A stretch of 52,244 nt of DNA from JBEKOF01 sp049513975 (GTDB lineage Bacteria > Verrucomicrobiota > Verrucomicrobiia > Limisphaerales > Palsa-1400): NCBI GenBank assembly GCA_049513975.1, contig JBEKVM010000035.1:1-52244 (forward strand), given 5' to 3'. The notes below the pieces were generated by a model that saw nothing but the letters and a program-made list of their open reading frames with translations, ran no database searches and had not been told where the DNA came from. Numbering within the stretch: position 1 is the first letter of the stretch; the number at the start of each line of letters is the position of its first letter. Positions 1-7,569 of the stretch are shown here, in pieces. The position numbers were made by a program, and so were the translations under genes.

Positions 1-147
1 TGCCAGGGAAGAGAGATCACCCGAATTATGCCGCAGCCGCAATCTTCGGATCGTTCAGTTTTCGAGGAAACATCGAGGTTCTAAGAGGCCGCGCGGCATA
101 ATACAGGAGGCGGCATAACCTGCCCGAGTCGCTTTTTAGAGGCCAAC

Positions 148-768
148 TTGATTGCGCAGTGGGTCGGCGAGACCTTGCTTGGGACCTCCACTCCGCTGGT
201 GATTTCGGAGTTGCCGTTTCTAATGGGCGAAATTCAGGCTGACGAGGCACCGGACCAGGACGCGGTTGGGAAGATTGACGAGGTGCTGGTTAACGCCAAA
301 GGCGGGGCGCTTCGATGGTGCGCGTTGGAAATTCAGGCTGTGTACTTTTCCGGCGGCAAAATGGAACATGATTTCGAGGTCATGCGCCAGTGGATGGGGC
401 CAGGTGTACCATTTCCCAAGGTTCAACGGCACCCAGATTTCCGTTCATCCGGTCCGAAGCGGCTGATGCCGCAGTTACAAATCAAAGTGCCAACGATCAG
501 CCGGTGGGGAAAGAAAATGGCGGTCGTGATCGACCGAGCTTTTTGGGATTCTCTCGGGGAAATGCGCGAGGTCAAGGACTTGTCCAACTCCGAGATCGTC
601 TGGTTCGTCGTCTCATTTGCACCTGCAAAAGATGGGCGTTTTTCCCTCATGCGAAACGCCACTCACTTCACGACTCTTGACAATGCTGTCGAGGGACTTA
701 CTGGTGGTACGCCAATGTCGCTTGAACGGTTCGAGAGCCAGATTCGCGACCGTTTGTCGCTTTCCTGA
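148..768 (+). CDS. NotI-family type II restriction endonuclease, N-terminally incomplete
   Basis: Resembles the NotI-like restriction endonuclease family, which cuts DNA at a specific palindrome. The segments GKIDEVLVN and ALRWCALEIQAVYFSG fit the family's PD-(D/E)XK core, with the acidic residue and ExQ on the second strand. KRLMPQLQIKVP and GKKMAVVID follow in the expected order. The reading frame stays open upstream to position 85 and reads ITCPSRFLEANL just before the TTG chosen as start, which also looks like family sequence. The true start is therefore upstream, or the protein has lost its N-terminus. The Cys-rich iron-binding N-terminal region of NotI is not visible in frame; a stop lies at 82-84. 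The gene converges on the adenine methyltransferase and overlaps its 3' end by 71 bp. It is either a degraded enzyme or a short variant. The family call is from recalled motifs, not a search. Confidence 0.6.
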   Translation: MIAQWVGETLLGTSTPLVISELPFLMGEIQADEAPDQDAVGKIDEVLVNAKGGALRWCALEIQAVYFSGGKMEHDFEVMRQWMGPGVPFPKVQRHPDFRSSGPKRLMPQLQIKVPTISRWGKKMAVVIDRAFWDSLGEMREVKDLSNSEIVWFVVSFAPAKDGRFSLMRNATHFTTLDNAVEGLTGGTPMSLERFESQIRDRLSLS

Positions 769-1774
769 GCCAGCTCAGGTCTTTCCCAATTAGAAGCTCG
801 GTCATCTTCGCGTGGTGGGTGTTCTTCATGGCGATGGCTTGAGTCTCGAAGTCAAACTCGGAGGCGAGCGAAGCGATCTCGCGGGTGTTGTCGTAGGTCA
901 TAAGAACGTCGCCTTTCACGCTTGCCAGCAGGTCGAACAAGCCGCGGTGCTCAACATTCCAGTGGGCATAGAGACGTTTCGAGGCGACGGTGTACGGCGG
1001 ATCGCCGAAGAATGCAGCCGTTTCGTCGTCGGCGTACCGCCGGACCACTTCAAACGCGTCGCCTTCAATAAATGAGAACCGCTCGCGCACGCCTGCGATT
1101 TCCTGGATGCGCCGCGCAAGGGTCTCCGGATACCACCGCGAATTGAGGCCGCGCCCGTTTTCGCCAGTCTTCACGAGTCCCGCTCCTTCGGCCATTATCC
1201 CCCCTCTCTGAACGCGGTTTCTGAGGATTACGGCAAATGCGCGTTCGCGCTGGGTGACGGGTTCTTTGCGTAGAACGGCTGTGACGCTTTCGCGGTTTAG
1301 CTCGAAATTCAGGATTTGGTCTGCGAGCCATTTTGCCTGACCGCCCAGAATTGTGTGCCAGACTGCGGCCACGTTCGGATCACTTTCAACCAAAACGACA
1401 TGTTCGGCAAGACCTTCGAAACCGGCCGTCAGGCCAACAATGCCACCGCCGGCGAAAGGCTCCACAAGAACACCGACGGGGGTTTGGTTGTGAGCGAGCC
1501 AAGAGCGAATGTACGGAACCAGCCAGGTCTTGCCGCCTGGGTAACGAAACGGGGAGCGCTGCGGAACCGAAGCAACATTGACCGGCTTGGTCATTTCAAC
1601 ATCCTCGGCAGTGCGGTATGCGAGCGCGCCTTCGTGGATTTCCTCCGGATCCGTTTTATCGTCGAGCTCGTGTGCGTAGCGCAAGACTGCCGGCGCGAGG
1701 GTTTGCGGTACACGGAGAACGGTAGTGTTGCCAAGTTTCCACTTTGGCCGATATGAGGTTGATGACCGAGCCAT
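698..1774 (-). CDS. D12-class N6-adenine DNA methyltransferase with N-terminal DNA-binding-like segment
   Basis: A 358-residue Dam/D12-class methyltransferase that would transfer methyl from S-adenosylmethionine to adenine N6. The SAM-binding segment FRYPGGKTWLVPYI, the FxGxG-like VEPFAGGGIVGL and the catalytic DPPYT are all present in family order. Before them lies a ~40-residue segment, KWKLGNTTVLRVPQTLAP, resembling the small DNA-binding segments (RVPxxLAxxVL) found alone or fused in other bacteria. The ATG at 1774 is chosen because a promoter and palindrome sit directly upstream; a longer start at 1843 would read through that promoter. The gene converges on the NotI-like endonuclease, so the two probably form, or once formed, a restriction-modification module. 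Its target site is unknown. NotI itself is paired with a cytosine-type enzyme, so the specificity need not be NotI-like. Confidence 0.85.
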   Translation of the reverse strand: MARSSTSYRPKWKLGNTTVLRVPQTLAPAVLRYAHELDDKTDPEEIHEGALAYRTAEDVEMTKPVNVASVPQRSPFRYPGGKTWLVPYIRSWLAHNQTPVGVLVEPFAGGGIVGLTAGFEGLAEHVVLVESDPNVAAVWHTILGGQAKWLADQILNFELNRESVTAVLRKEPVTQRERAFAVILRNRVQRGGIMAEGAGLVKTGENGRGLNSRWYPETLARRIQEIAGVRERFSFIEGDAFEVVRRYADDETAAFFGDPPYTVASKRLYAHWNVEHRGLFDLLASVKGDVLMTYDNTREIASLASEFDFETQAIAMKNTHHAKMTELLIGKDLSWLRKATNGRESGSRTVQATLAYHQ

Positions 1775-1780
1775 AATGAA

Positions 1781-1795
1781 CCCTTGTAACATGGG
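1781..1795. promoter_or_regulatory. Imperfect 15-bp palindrome over the methyltransferase -10 (operator candidate O1)
   Basis: CCCTTGTAACATGGG has 7-bp arms with a single mismatch around a central base. It covers the proposed -10 hexamer. The core TTGTAACATGGG is repeated with one change (TTGTTACATGGG) 34 bp away at 1818-1829, on the far side of the -35. A pair of related sites bracketing a promoter suggests a repressor or autoregulator. Confidence 0.45.
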
Positions 1796-1811
1796 TTTGA
1801 GCATGTGGCAA
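1783..1811 (-). promoter_or_regulatory. Sigma-70-type promoter of the methyltransferase gene
   Basis: Read on the minus strand, TTGCCA (1811-1806) and TACAAG (1788-1783) are separated by 17 bp. The -10 lies 8 bp before the ATG at 1774, so the transcript would be leaderless or nearly so. Consensus match only; no expression evidence. Confidence 0.5.
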
Positions 1812-1817
1812 GAGGAT

Positions 1818-1829
1818 TTGTTACATGGG
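1818..1829. promoter_or_regulatory. Second copy of the palindrome core (operator candidate O2)
   Basis: TTGTTACATGGG matches 11 of 12 bases of the O1 core (1784-1795) in the same orientation. It lies immediately upstream of the -35 box of the methyltransferase promoter. Its outer arm is less symmetric than O1. Confidence 0.35.
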
Positions 1830-2192
1830 CCCAATTTGCCCATCTGGTGGCCGTTCGGGTACGGTCATGGGCATTATGTACGCTCCACACCGGCGCGCGC
1901 TTTTGCATTCCACTCTATTTCACCCCGTCTAAAATCGTCGAAGGCAGGCTGCCCCGGCACCGTGAGCACGAGTGCTTTCCCCAAGTGCCGTACCAGAGAC
2001 AGGGAATCTGGGCTCCCACCCTGCCACCAGCTTCCCGATAATGCGCCGTAATTTGAGGGGATGTTATGGAATGGAATTGGGCCGTGCCCGAAGATTCTGT
2101 CGCTCTTACGGAGCTTGCGATGGCTGTCGGTCCGAGGGCTACAGAGATGCCGCCCCTAGCGGGGCTGCTCTGCGGCTGACGGCAGGAGGTTG

Positions 2193-2269
2193 TCTCCCGT
2201 TCCGGTCGGCGGGTCGCCGACAGGGACAGGTCCCGACTGCATCGGGATGCCACCCACCGGATTCGGGAG
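2193..2269. repeat. Dispersed repeat, copy 1 (second copy at 17617-17683)
   Basis: A stretch containing TTCCGGTCGGCGGGTCGCCG followed by GGGACAGG and GCCACCCA recurs in the same orientation at 17617-17683, with small indels. The CGGCGGGTCGCCG core is self-complementary. It lies in DNA without a recognisable gene. Confidence 0.6.
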
Positions 2270-2288
2270 CGGGTATGAAGTGAAGTGT

Positions 2289-2317
2289 CCCTAACGGGTA
2301 TTCTAAAGGGTCGGACC
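2289..2317 (+). repeat. CTAACGGG-type dispersed repeat, copy 1 (inverted copy at 16737-16764)
   Basis: CCTAACGGGTATTCTAAAGG followed by GTCGGACC matches the reverse complement of 16737-16764 with two differences. The octamer CTAACGGG also occurs alone at 2345-2352 and 2491-2498, and as CCCGTTAG/CCCGTTAA four times around 16694-16763. Confidence 0.6.
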
Positions 2318-2350
2318 ATACGCAAGTGCTTGATTGACAACGGCCCTAAC

Positions 2351-2498
2351 GGGTTAGCCCGCATATTTCACACGTCCAAACGCCGCGTGAGGGCACGCGG
2401 GCCTACAGACGCGGCGTTGCGGGCTTGCAGGCCGCGTGCCCTCACGCGGCGCATAGTTGCGTATTTCCGTCCGGGTGTGAAATATGCGAGCTAACGGG
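2351..2498. repeat. 148-bp nested inverted repeat
   Basis: Inner arms at 2381-2404 and 2429-2451 pair along 23 bp with one bulged G. Outer arms at 2351-2374 and 2475-2498 pair along about 20 bp with one mismatch and both carry GCATATTTCACAC or its complement. The outer ends coincide with the CTAACGGG motif. The whole block could fold into one long interrupted hairpin. No coding sequence is supported from about 1850 to 2870. Confidence 0.65.
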
Positions 2499-2559
2499 TC
2501 TGGACCCTTGGAAGGCTGGCAAGGGCGCGGAGGGAGGCAGATACGGCAAACTGGCTTGA

Positions 2560-2670
2560 ACAGGAGAATGCAGCGCACCAGAGCTTTTTTTTCCGTTCCC
2601 TGCGTGCCCTCCCGTTCCAAAATTCCTCATCTGCGTTCATCTGCGTGATCTGCGGGCCGATGCCTTTTCT
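2560..2670. repeat. Low-complexity dispersed segment with CTGCGTTCATCTGCGTGATC
   Basis: On the minus strand this reads QITQMNADEE, a spurious peptide known from a repeat family common in intergenic DNA of PVC-group and other environmental genomes. No start signal or domain supports a gene. Confidence 0.4.
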
Positions 2671-2694
2671 TGTTGCCTCCTTCATTGCGTTCCG

Positions 2695-2826
2695 CACGAA
2701 GCCGACCGAACGGCCTCCTCTCCCCCGGCCCTCCAACGAGAGGGAGAATTGGAGGAATTTAGCGCTGCGCGGAGTTGAAAAGCTCGACCTCACCCCTGCC
2801 CTCTCCTCCAGGAGAGGGAGAATCAT
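2695..2826. repeat. CCTCTCCCC-type hairpin repeat, copy 1 (two hairpins)
   Basis: GAAGCCGACCGAACGGCCTC followed by CTCTCC and a CCCTC/GAGGG hairpin, then a second CCCTCTCCT/AGGAGAGGG hairpin at 2798-2821. The same lead-in recurs at 51686-51741, and a related 14-bp hairpin occurs at 20164-20195. Confidence 0.6.
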
Positions 2827-2869
2827 TCGCCGTCCCACTGAAAAACCCGCGACTGCATTGGCCGACCGC

Positions 2870-3433
2870 TCAGAGGGCGAGGAAGTTTTTCAGGATTTGA
2901 CGGCCGTTTTCTGTCAGGATGCTCTCGGGATGGAATTGGACGCCCCAGATCGGGAAGGTCTTGTGGCGCACGCCCATGATTTCGCCTTCGGCGGTCTCGG
3001 CGGTGATTTCCAGGCAGTCGGGCAGGGTGTCGCGCTTGATGACGAGGGAATGATAACGGGTGGCGGCGAAGGGATCGGGCATGTTTTTAAAAAGGTCGCG
3101 GCCGTTGTGCCGGATGGGGGAGGTTTTGCCGTGCATCATGCGGTAGTTGACCACGACTTGGGCGCCAAAAGTGTGGCCGATACATTGATGGCCCAGGCAC
3201 ACGCCCAAAAGCGGCAGACGCGGGCCGAAGGTGCGGATGATGTCGTTGGACAAGCCGGATTCGCGCGGGGAACAGGGTCCCGGTGAAATGAGAATGCGTT
3301 CGGGGTTGAGTTCGCGAATTTGGTCAATGGAAATCTGGTCGTTGCGGCGGATTTCCATGGGGGCCTGCATCTCGCCCAGGTACTGGACGAGGTTGTAGGT
3401 GAACGAATCATAATTGTCTATGACCAGGATCAT
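2870..3433 (-). CDS. trpG: Glutamine amidotransferase, anthranilate/aminodeoxychorismate synthase component II
   Basis: A 187-residue class I glutamine amidotransferase that hydrolyses glutamine and channels ammonia to a TrpE or PabB partner, making anthranilate (tryptophan) or aminodeoxychorismate (folate). Full family length. It opens with the classic MILVIDNYDSFTYNLVQYLG. The nucleophile is Cys79 in GVCLGHQ and the His168/Glu170 pair is in FHPES. The oxyanion-type SPGP lies at residues 50-53. No synthase large subunit is next to it, so the sequence cannot decide between trpG and pabA; many bacteria use one protein for both. It stands alone on the minus strand. Upstream, at 3534-3677, lies a cloverleaf-type repeat rather than another gene. 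Confidence 0.93.
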   Translation of the reverse strand: MILVIDNYDSFTYNLVQYLGEMQAPMEIRRNDQISIDQIRELNPERILISPGPCSPRESGLSNDIIRTFGPRLPLLGVCLGHQCIGHTFGAQVVVNYRMMHGKTSPIRHNGRDLFKNMPDPFAATRYHSLVIKRDTLPDCLEITAETAEGEIMGVRHKTFPIWGVQFHPESILTENGRQILKNFLAL

Positions 3434-3533
3434 GCCAAATCAACGCAAGGTAGCGCATGTCGCGCTGTTTTGGAAATGAAAAGAGGATTTTTGAACAGGA
3501 GGAGGCGCATCTAATACGCCGTTCTTAATTGTT

Positions 3534-3677
3534 GGGGAGCGCCCGCGCCTCGCTGGCAGTGGTCGGCACCCTCGCCGACCACGTATCCACGCTCAGCCGT
3601 TGCTTTCGGAGATGCTTGAAATCAAGACTGACCGGCGAGGGCGCCGGCCAGCACACGCGGGGGCGCGTATGCTCCCC
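3534..3677. repeat. Cloverleaf-type palindromic repeat (GGGGAGC family), copy 1
   Basis: A 144-bp element starting GGGGAGC and ending GCTCCCC. It has imperfect terminal arms and two internal hairpins: GTGGTCGGC/GCCGACCAC with loop ACCCTC, and CCGGCG/CGCCGG with loop AGGG. Its right terminus is, in reverse complement, identical over 29 bp to the left terminus of the element at 47499-47640. It sits between tgt and trpG. Confidence 0.75.
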
Positions 3678-3703
3678 ATGCATTCCCGTTCGCAAGAACA
3701 GTG

Positions 3704-4876
3704 TCAAGATTCGCCCCGGCCGCCCTCCAGCGCGGCCTTGGCGCGGCGGCCGGCGAGGATTTTCTGGGTGGGAACGTAGTTGGCGATGAATTGGCGGCGG
3801 TATTCGGAAAAGGTGCCGGCGGCCAGATGGGCGCGCATTTCGGCCATGAGGTCGAGGTAAAAGTGGGAGTTGTGGACGCTGAGCATGCGCAAGCCGAGGA
3901 TTTCATTGACGTTGAGGAGATGGCGCAGGTAGGCGCGGGTGAAATTCTGGCAGGCGAAACAGCGGCAGCCGGGGTCAATCGGGCTGAAATCAGCCTTGAC
4001 GGCCCCGCCTTTAATGCTGAGGGTGCCGCGGCGGGTGAAGGCGGTGCCGTTGCGGGCCACGCGGGTGGGGAGAACGCAGTCAAACATATCAATGCCGCGC
4101 GCGACCAGTTCCACCAGTTGCGCCGGAGTGCCCAGGCCCATGGCGTAACGGGGGCGGGCGGCGGGCAAAAACGGCTCGGTTACTTCGATGGCTTTCATCA
4201 TTTCATGTTCCGGCTCGCCCACGCTCACCCCGCCAATGGCGTAGCCGTCGAAATCCATCGCGACCAGGGCGCGGGCGCAGCGTTCGCGCAAGTCGGGGTT
4301 GACGCCGCCCTGCACGATGCCGAAAACGGCCTGGCCGGGGAGGCGCGGCTGGGCGCGGCATTCGGCCGCCCAGCGGAGGGTGCGGGCGACGGCTTCCTGG
4401 GCGGCCTTGGCGGGGCAGTCGTGGGGCGGACATTCGTCGAAAACCATGGCGATGTCGGAGCCGAGGAGCCGTTGCGTTTCCATCGCTTCTTTGGGCCCGA
4501 GAAAGAGCGGGGAACCATCCAGGTGGGAGCGGAATTGGACGCCGTGGGCGGTGATTTTGCGGATTTTGGCGAGACTGAAGACCTGGAAGCCGCCGCTGTC
4601 GGTCAGAATGGGGCCGGGCCAATTCATGAATTGATGGAGGCCGCCGGCGGCGCGGAGGATATCCAGGCCGGGCCGAATGGTGAGATGGTAAGTGTTGCCA
4701 AGAAGAATTTGGGCGCCCATCTCGCGCAACTCCCGCGGGTCGAGCGCCTTGACGCTGGCCTGGGTGCCGACGGGCATGAAGACCGGGGTCTGGATCACGC
4801 CGCGGGGGGTGGTAAGCCGGCCCAGGCGCGCCCGGGAAAGCGGGTCGGTGGCGAGTAAATCGAACATGCGCACCAT
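3704..4876 (-). CDS. tgt: tRNA-guanine transglycosylase
   Basis: A 390-residue Tgt, which swaps guanine 34 in GUN anticodons for preQ1 in queuosine synthesis. The general acid/base Asp93 is in LTDSGGFQVFSL, the nucleophile Asp266 in FDCVLPTR, and the zinc site is Cys304, Cys306, Cys309 and His335 (CRCFAC ... VHNSHF). QGG at 189-191 and YAIGGVSVGE at 212-221 are the usual substrate-pocket motifs. Length is normal for a bacterial enzyme. An alternative start three codons later (MFDLL) is equally plausible. It is transcribed away from the tRNA-Asn(GUU) gene 168 bp upstream, one of the tRNAs Tgt modifies. No other queuosine gene is in the window. Confidence 0.97.
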   Translation of the reverse strand: MVRMFDLLATDPLSRARLGRLTTPRGVIQTPVFMPVGTQASVKALDPRELREMGAQILLGNTYHLTIRPGLDILRAAGGLHQFMNWPGPILTDSGGFQVFSLAKIRKITAHGVQFRSHLDGSPLFLGPKEAMETQRLLGSDIAMVFDECPPHDCPAKAAQEAVARTLRWAAECRAQPRLPGQAVFGIVQGGVNPDLRERCARALVAMDFDGYAIGGVSVGEPEHEMMKAIEVTEPFLPAARPRYAMGLGTPAQLVELVARGIDMFDCVLPTRVARNGTAFTRRGTLSIKGGAVKADFSPIDPGCRCFACQNFTRAYLRHLLNVNEILGLRMLSVHNSHFYLDLMAEMRAHLAAGTFSEYRRQFIANYVPTQKILAGRRAKAALEGGRGES

Positions 4877-5044
4877 TGAGCCGGGAAAGGGCGAAAAATG
4901 CGAGGGGAATTGGGCGGATCAAATTGGAGATGGAGAATGGCAGATTTGGGCGGGAAGGAGCGGGGAAAGTTTTTTTGATTTGGCCGGCGAATTTCCGCCA
5001 TTGACGGATGGGGCGGCGGTTTGTAGATTATGCGTCTCTTGGGG

Positions 5045-5119
5045 TCCAGAGTAGCTCAATGGTAGAGCGCGCGGCTGTTAACCGTGATGTTGCAGGTTCG
5101 AGCCCTGCCTCTGGAGCCA
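5045..5119 (+). tRNA. tRNA-Asn (anticodon GUU)
   Basis: A complete cloverleaf: acceptor stem TCCAGAG (5045-5051) with CTCTGGA (5109-5115), a D arm with AGCTCAATGGTAGAGC, anticodon loop CTGTTAA (anticodon GTT), a five-base variable loop, and T arm GCAGG-TTCGAGC-CCTGC. The discriminator is G and CCA is encoded. No second tRNA follows. Confidence 0.97.
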
Positions 5120-5475
5120 ATTCTTAAGTCGTTGATGTGCAATGGCGCACGCCAGAGGCGGAGGCGGCCAAAGCGCGCTTCCTGGGGAAGTGCCAGAAGA
5201 AATGCCAGAGGAAATTCAGGGCCGTTTTGAAACTGCCCGAAATCTCATCATCGGTGAAAGCGGGAAACCGGAAAGGACGGACGTCACGAAAAAGCAGTTG
5301 CGTGTCGGCGCGGATCAAACGGGAAGGGTGGAAGTGCGGATCAGGGATTGGTACGCCGTCCGATAGCCTCGGAAAGTCCGAAACAATCTCGCCGGGCGCC
5401 GCCGCCAAGATCAATCCGCCCATGCAGCGGGGTCTCGGGATGGGCTCGCCATCGGGGTCCACGCCGCGGGCCGGC
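5120..5475. other. 356-bp stretch after tRNA-Asn without a supported gene
   Basis: Open frames exist on both strands but none shows a recognisable domain, start site or family-like length. It joins the 3' end of the tRNA to a gene fragment, a common arrangement where an integrated element has decayed. No integrase or repeated tRNA 3' end was seen. Confidence 0.4.
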
Positions 5476-6114
5476 ATGGGACCGACTGTTGATGGCCGGG
5501 TGGTCACCCTGCGCTCGTTTTATGACGCGGCTCCCGAAATCTAAAAGAACGTGCCGATGTTGATTGGCTCGGTGAGCGAGGAAGGCAACCGGATGTCTTC
5601 CAGGCCGACCGAGGCGGAGTGGCATGCCACATTGGCGGGAGTCCTGGGTGACGCCAAGGCGACCGCGCTGATCGCCGCCATGAAGAAGTCCCACCCGGAG
5701 AAGAGCCTCCGCACCCTGTCCTACGGCGTGAGCGGCCTGCTGGTGCGCAATAACGTCACGCGCATGGCCAAGCTGAAGTACGACCAGAAAGGCGCGCCGG
5801 TTTTCGCGTATTATTTCACCTGGCAGTCGCCGATGCTGGAGGATGCGGGCGCCTGGCACACAGCCGAGCTTGCCTTTTGCTTCGACAACACCAAGCGCTG
5901 CCAGCAAGGCACGGGCAACACACCGAAAGCGCAGACGCTGGCCAAAAAGATGGCCGCGGCCTGGGCCAATTTCGCTCGCACGGGTAATCCCAGCCAGAGC
6001 GGCTTGACCTGGACGCCTTTCAACCCGGATCGGCGCCCAACGATGGTATTCGACAATGTATGCCGCATGGTGGACGACCCCGAAGGCGAGGTGCGCAGAA
6101 TCCTTCCAAACTAA
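5476..6114 (+). pseudogene. Carboxylesterase type B (para-nitrobenzyl esterase-like), C-terminal fragment with in-frame TAA
   Basis: Only the C-terminal part of a type B carboxylesterase (serine ester hydrolase, usually about 500 residues) remains. The frame reads PTVDGRVV, FYDAAPEI, then TAA at 5542-5544, and continues in the same frame with KNVPMLIGSVSEEGNRMSS. The family pattern at the break is APEIS-K-VP-LIG, so the stop most simply derives from a serine codon (TCA to TAA). The N-terminal half with the GESAG serine nucleophile is absent. The tail WANFARTGNPSQSGLTWTPF is typical of the family's C-terminus. It is missing its front and carries a nonsense codon, so it is not expected to make an enzyme. 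Confidence 0.8.
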
Positions 6115-6187
6115 TCGTTGAGACTGTCAAGAATGGTTGACTGTTGGAGGCGCAATGTCAGAGAAGAATCGGGCATCGAACGATTTC

Positions 6188-7471
6188 TTACGGCGTAGGG
6201 TCTGCCAGCGAACTGCGGGCATTGAGTTCACTTACCGCAAATCCGGCCAGGCGTTTGTACTTGTCGGCGATCGCCTCCAACTCGGAGAGCGTCACAACAT
6301 CGTCCAGCCTGGCAAAGCCGTCGGGCGCACGGTCTTCGACCAGTTGCATGGCAGCCTCCGGGCCCTGTTGACGGTTGGAAAGCACGATCCCGGCTGTCGC
6401 CGGTCGGCGCAGTTGGTCGTAACGCTCCAAACCGCGCTCAAGATCCCCATGGTAGTGCCGCAGACAGCCGGTCAGCACGCGGGCATCGAGAATCGCCTGA
6501 GAAGCGCCGTTGGAGCCGATCGGGTACATAGGGTGGGCCGCGTCGCCCAGGAGCGTGACGGGGCCATGGGTCCAGCGCGGCAGGGGATCGCGGTCAACCA
6601 TGGGATAGACCCATACCACCGGCGCCGCGCGAATGAGGGCCGGTACGTCAAGCCATTCGAAACGAAAGCGCTCGAAGGCTGGCAGGAAATCTTCGAGCCG
6701 CCCGGGACGATTCCAGTCCTGGCGTTCCTCGAGCGACGTCGCGTCGCAGCGCAATTCGGCCACAAAGTTGATCTGTTGCGCTCCCGGGCGGGAGGCGACA
6801 TGGCTGATTGGGTAGCAGACGAATTTTGCGCGCGGGTGGCCCGCCATGATCATGGTGTATCCGTCCAGCACGCGATCGAATTCCGCGACGCCGCGCCACA
6901 TCACCGCGCCGTTCCAGCGAGGCGGCCCCTCGTCCGGATACAATATGCGCCGCGCGGCGGAATGAATTCCGTCGCACGCGATGAGCAGGCGCCCCTCCGC
7001 CGTGATGCTCTGCCGTCCGGTCACGCGGTCAAGAAATCGCGCGCGGACACCACTGGCAGGCTGGGCCTCGAAACCCGCAAGCTGACAACCGAAGCGCAGG
7101 CTGCCAATGCCCAGACGTTGTTTGGCGGCCTCCAAGAGCAGGAGCTGAAGTGCGCCGCGATGGATGGAAATTTGCGGCCAGCGGTAGCCGGCGGCAATGC
7201 CCCGCGGCTCGCTCCAGATGCGCTCACCGCGCTTGGTGAAGAACGCGAGTTCGCGGCAGGCCACGCCGCCGTGCCCGATCGGCGCGCGCAAGCCCAATTC
7301 TTCGATCTCTCGCACGGCGTGGGGAAGAAGGTTGATGCCCACGCCCAGCGGCTTGATCTCGGATACGGCCTCGAAGACCTGCACGGCGAACCCGGCGTCG
7401 TGCAGGCTCAAGGCGGCTGCAAGTCCGCCGATTCCGGCGCCGGCGATGATGATTTCGTTGCTTGGTGGCAT
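6188..7471 (-). CDS. FAD-dependent monooxygenase (salicylate hydroxylase/PhzS-like)
   Basis: A 427-residue class A flavoprotein hydroxylase that would use NAD(P)H and O2 to hydroxylate an aromatic or polyphenolic ring. The N-terminal Rossmann motif is EIIIAGAGIGGLAAALSLHD (GxGxxG at residues 11-16), LLIACDGIHSAAR is the middle FAD/NADPH (DG) motif, and VTLLGDAAHPMYPIGSNGAS is the GD motif binding the ribityl chain. Length is normal. The ATG at 7471 places the Rossmann motif right at the start; an upstream ATG at 7564 adds 31 residues of no clear character. It lies downstream of the tannase-like gene on the same strand, so release of a phenolic acid followed by its oxidation is a reasonable joint role. 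The exact substrate is unknown. Confidence 0.88.
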   Translation of the reverse strand: MPPSNEIIIAGAGIGGLAAALSLHDAGFAVQVFEAVSEIKPLGVGINLLPHAVREIEELGLRAPIGHGGVACRELAFFTKRGERIWSEPRGIAAGYRWPQISIHRGALQLLLLEAAKQRLGIGSLRFGCQLAGFEAQPASGVRARFLDRVTGRQSITAEGRLLIACDGIHSAARRILYPDEGPPRWNGAVMWRGVAEFDRVLDGYTMIMAGHPRAKFVCYPISHVASRPGAQQINFVAELRCDATSLEERQDWNRPGRLEDFLPAFERFRFEWLDVPALIRAAPVVWVYPMVDRDPLPRWTHGPVTLLGDAAHPMYPIGSNGASQAILDARVLTGCLRHYHGDLERGLERYDQLRRPATAGIVLSNRQQGPEAAMQLVEDRAPDGFARLDDVVTLSELEAIADKYKRLAGFAVSELNARSSLADPTP

Positions 7472-7569
7472 CCGCGGGTCGCAAGACGAGGCGTCAGGAG
7501 TGCGCTGTAGCAAAGTGGGCGAGTCCGCGCTGCGGTTCCCGGCCGCCTGTCGCGCGAGTTGCAATCAAT

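Noticed and set aside
2381..2451. CRISPR-like repeat
   Set aside because: Only one inverted pair; no regularly spaced direct repeats or cas genes anywhere in the window.
3701..4858. Long plus-strand open frame (385 codons) opposite tgt
   Set aside because: It is the antisense of a clearly identified tgt gene; GC-rich codon use keeps the opposite strand open. No domain.
5542..5544. In-frame TAA in the esterase as programmed readthrough
   Set aside because: The gene also lacks its catalytic N-terminal half, so a pseudogene is the simpler explanation.
6137..7510. 457-codon plus-strand frame
   Set aside because: Antisense shadow of the FAD monooxygenase; low-complexity Ala/Gly/Arg composition and no family resemblance.
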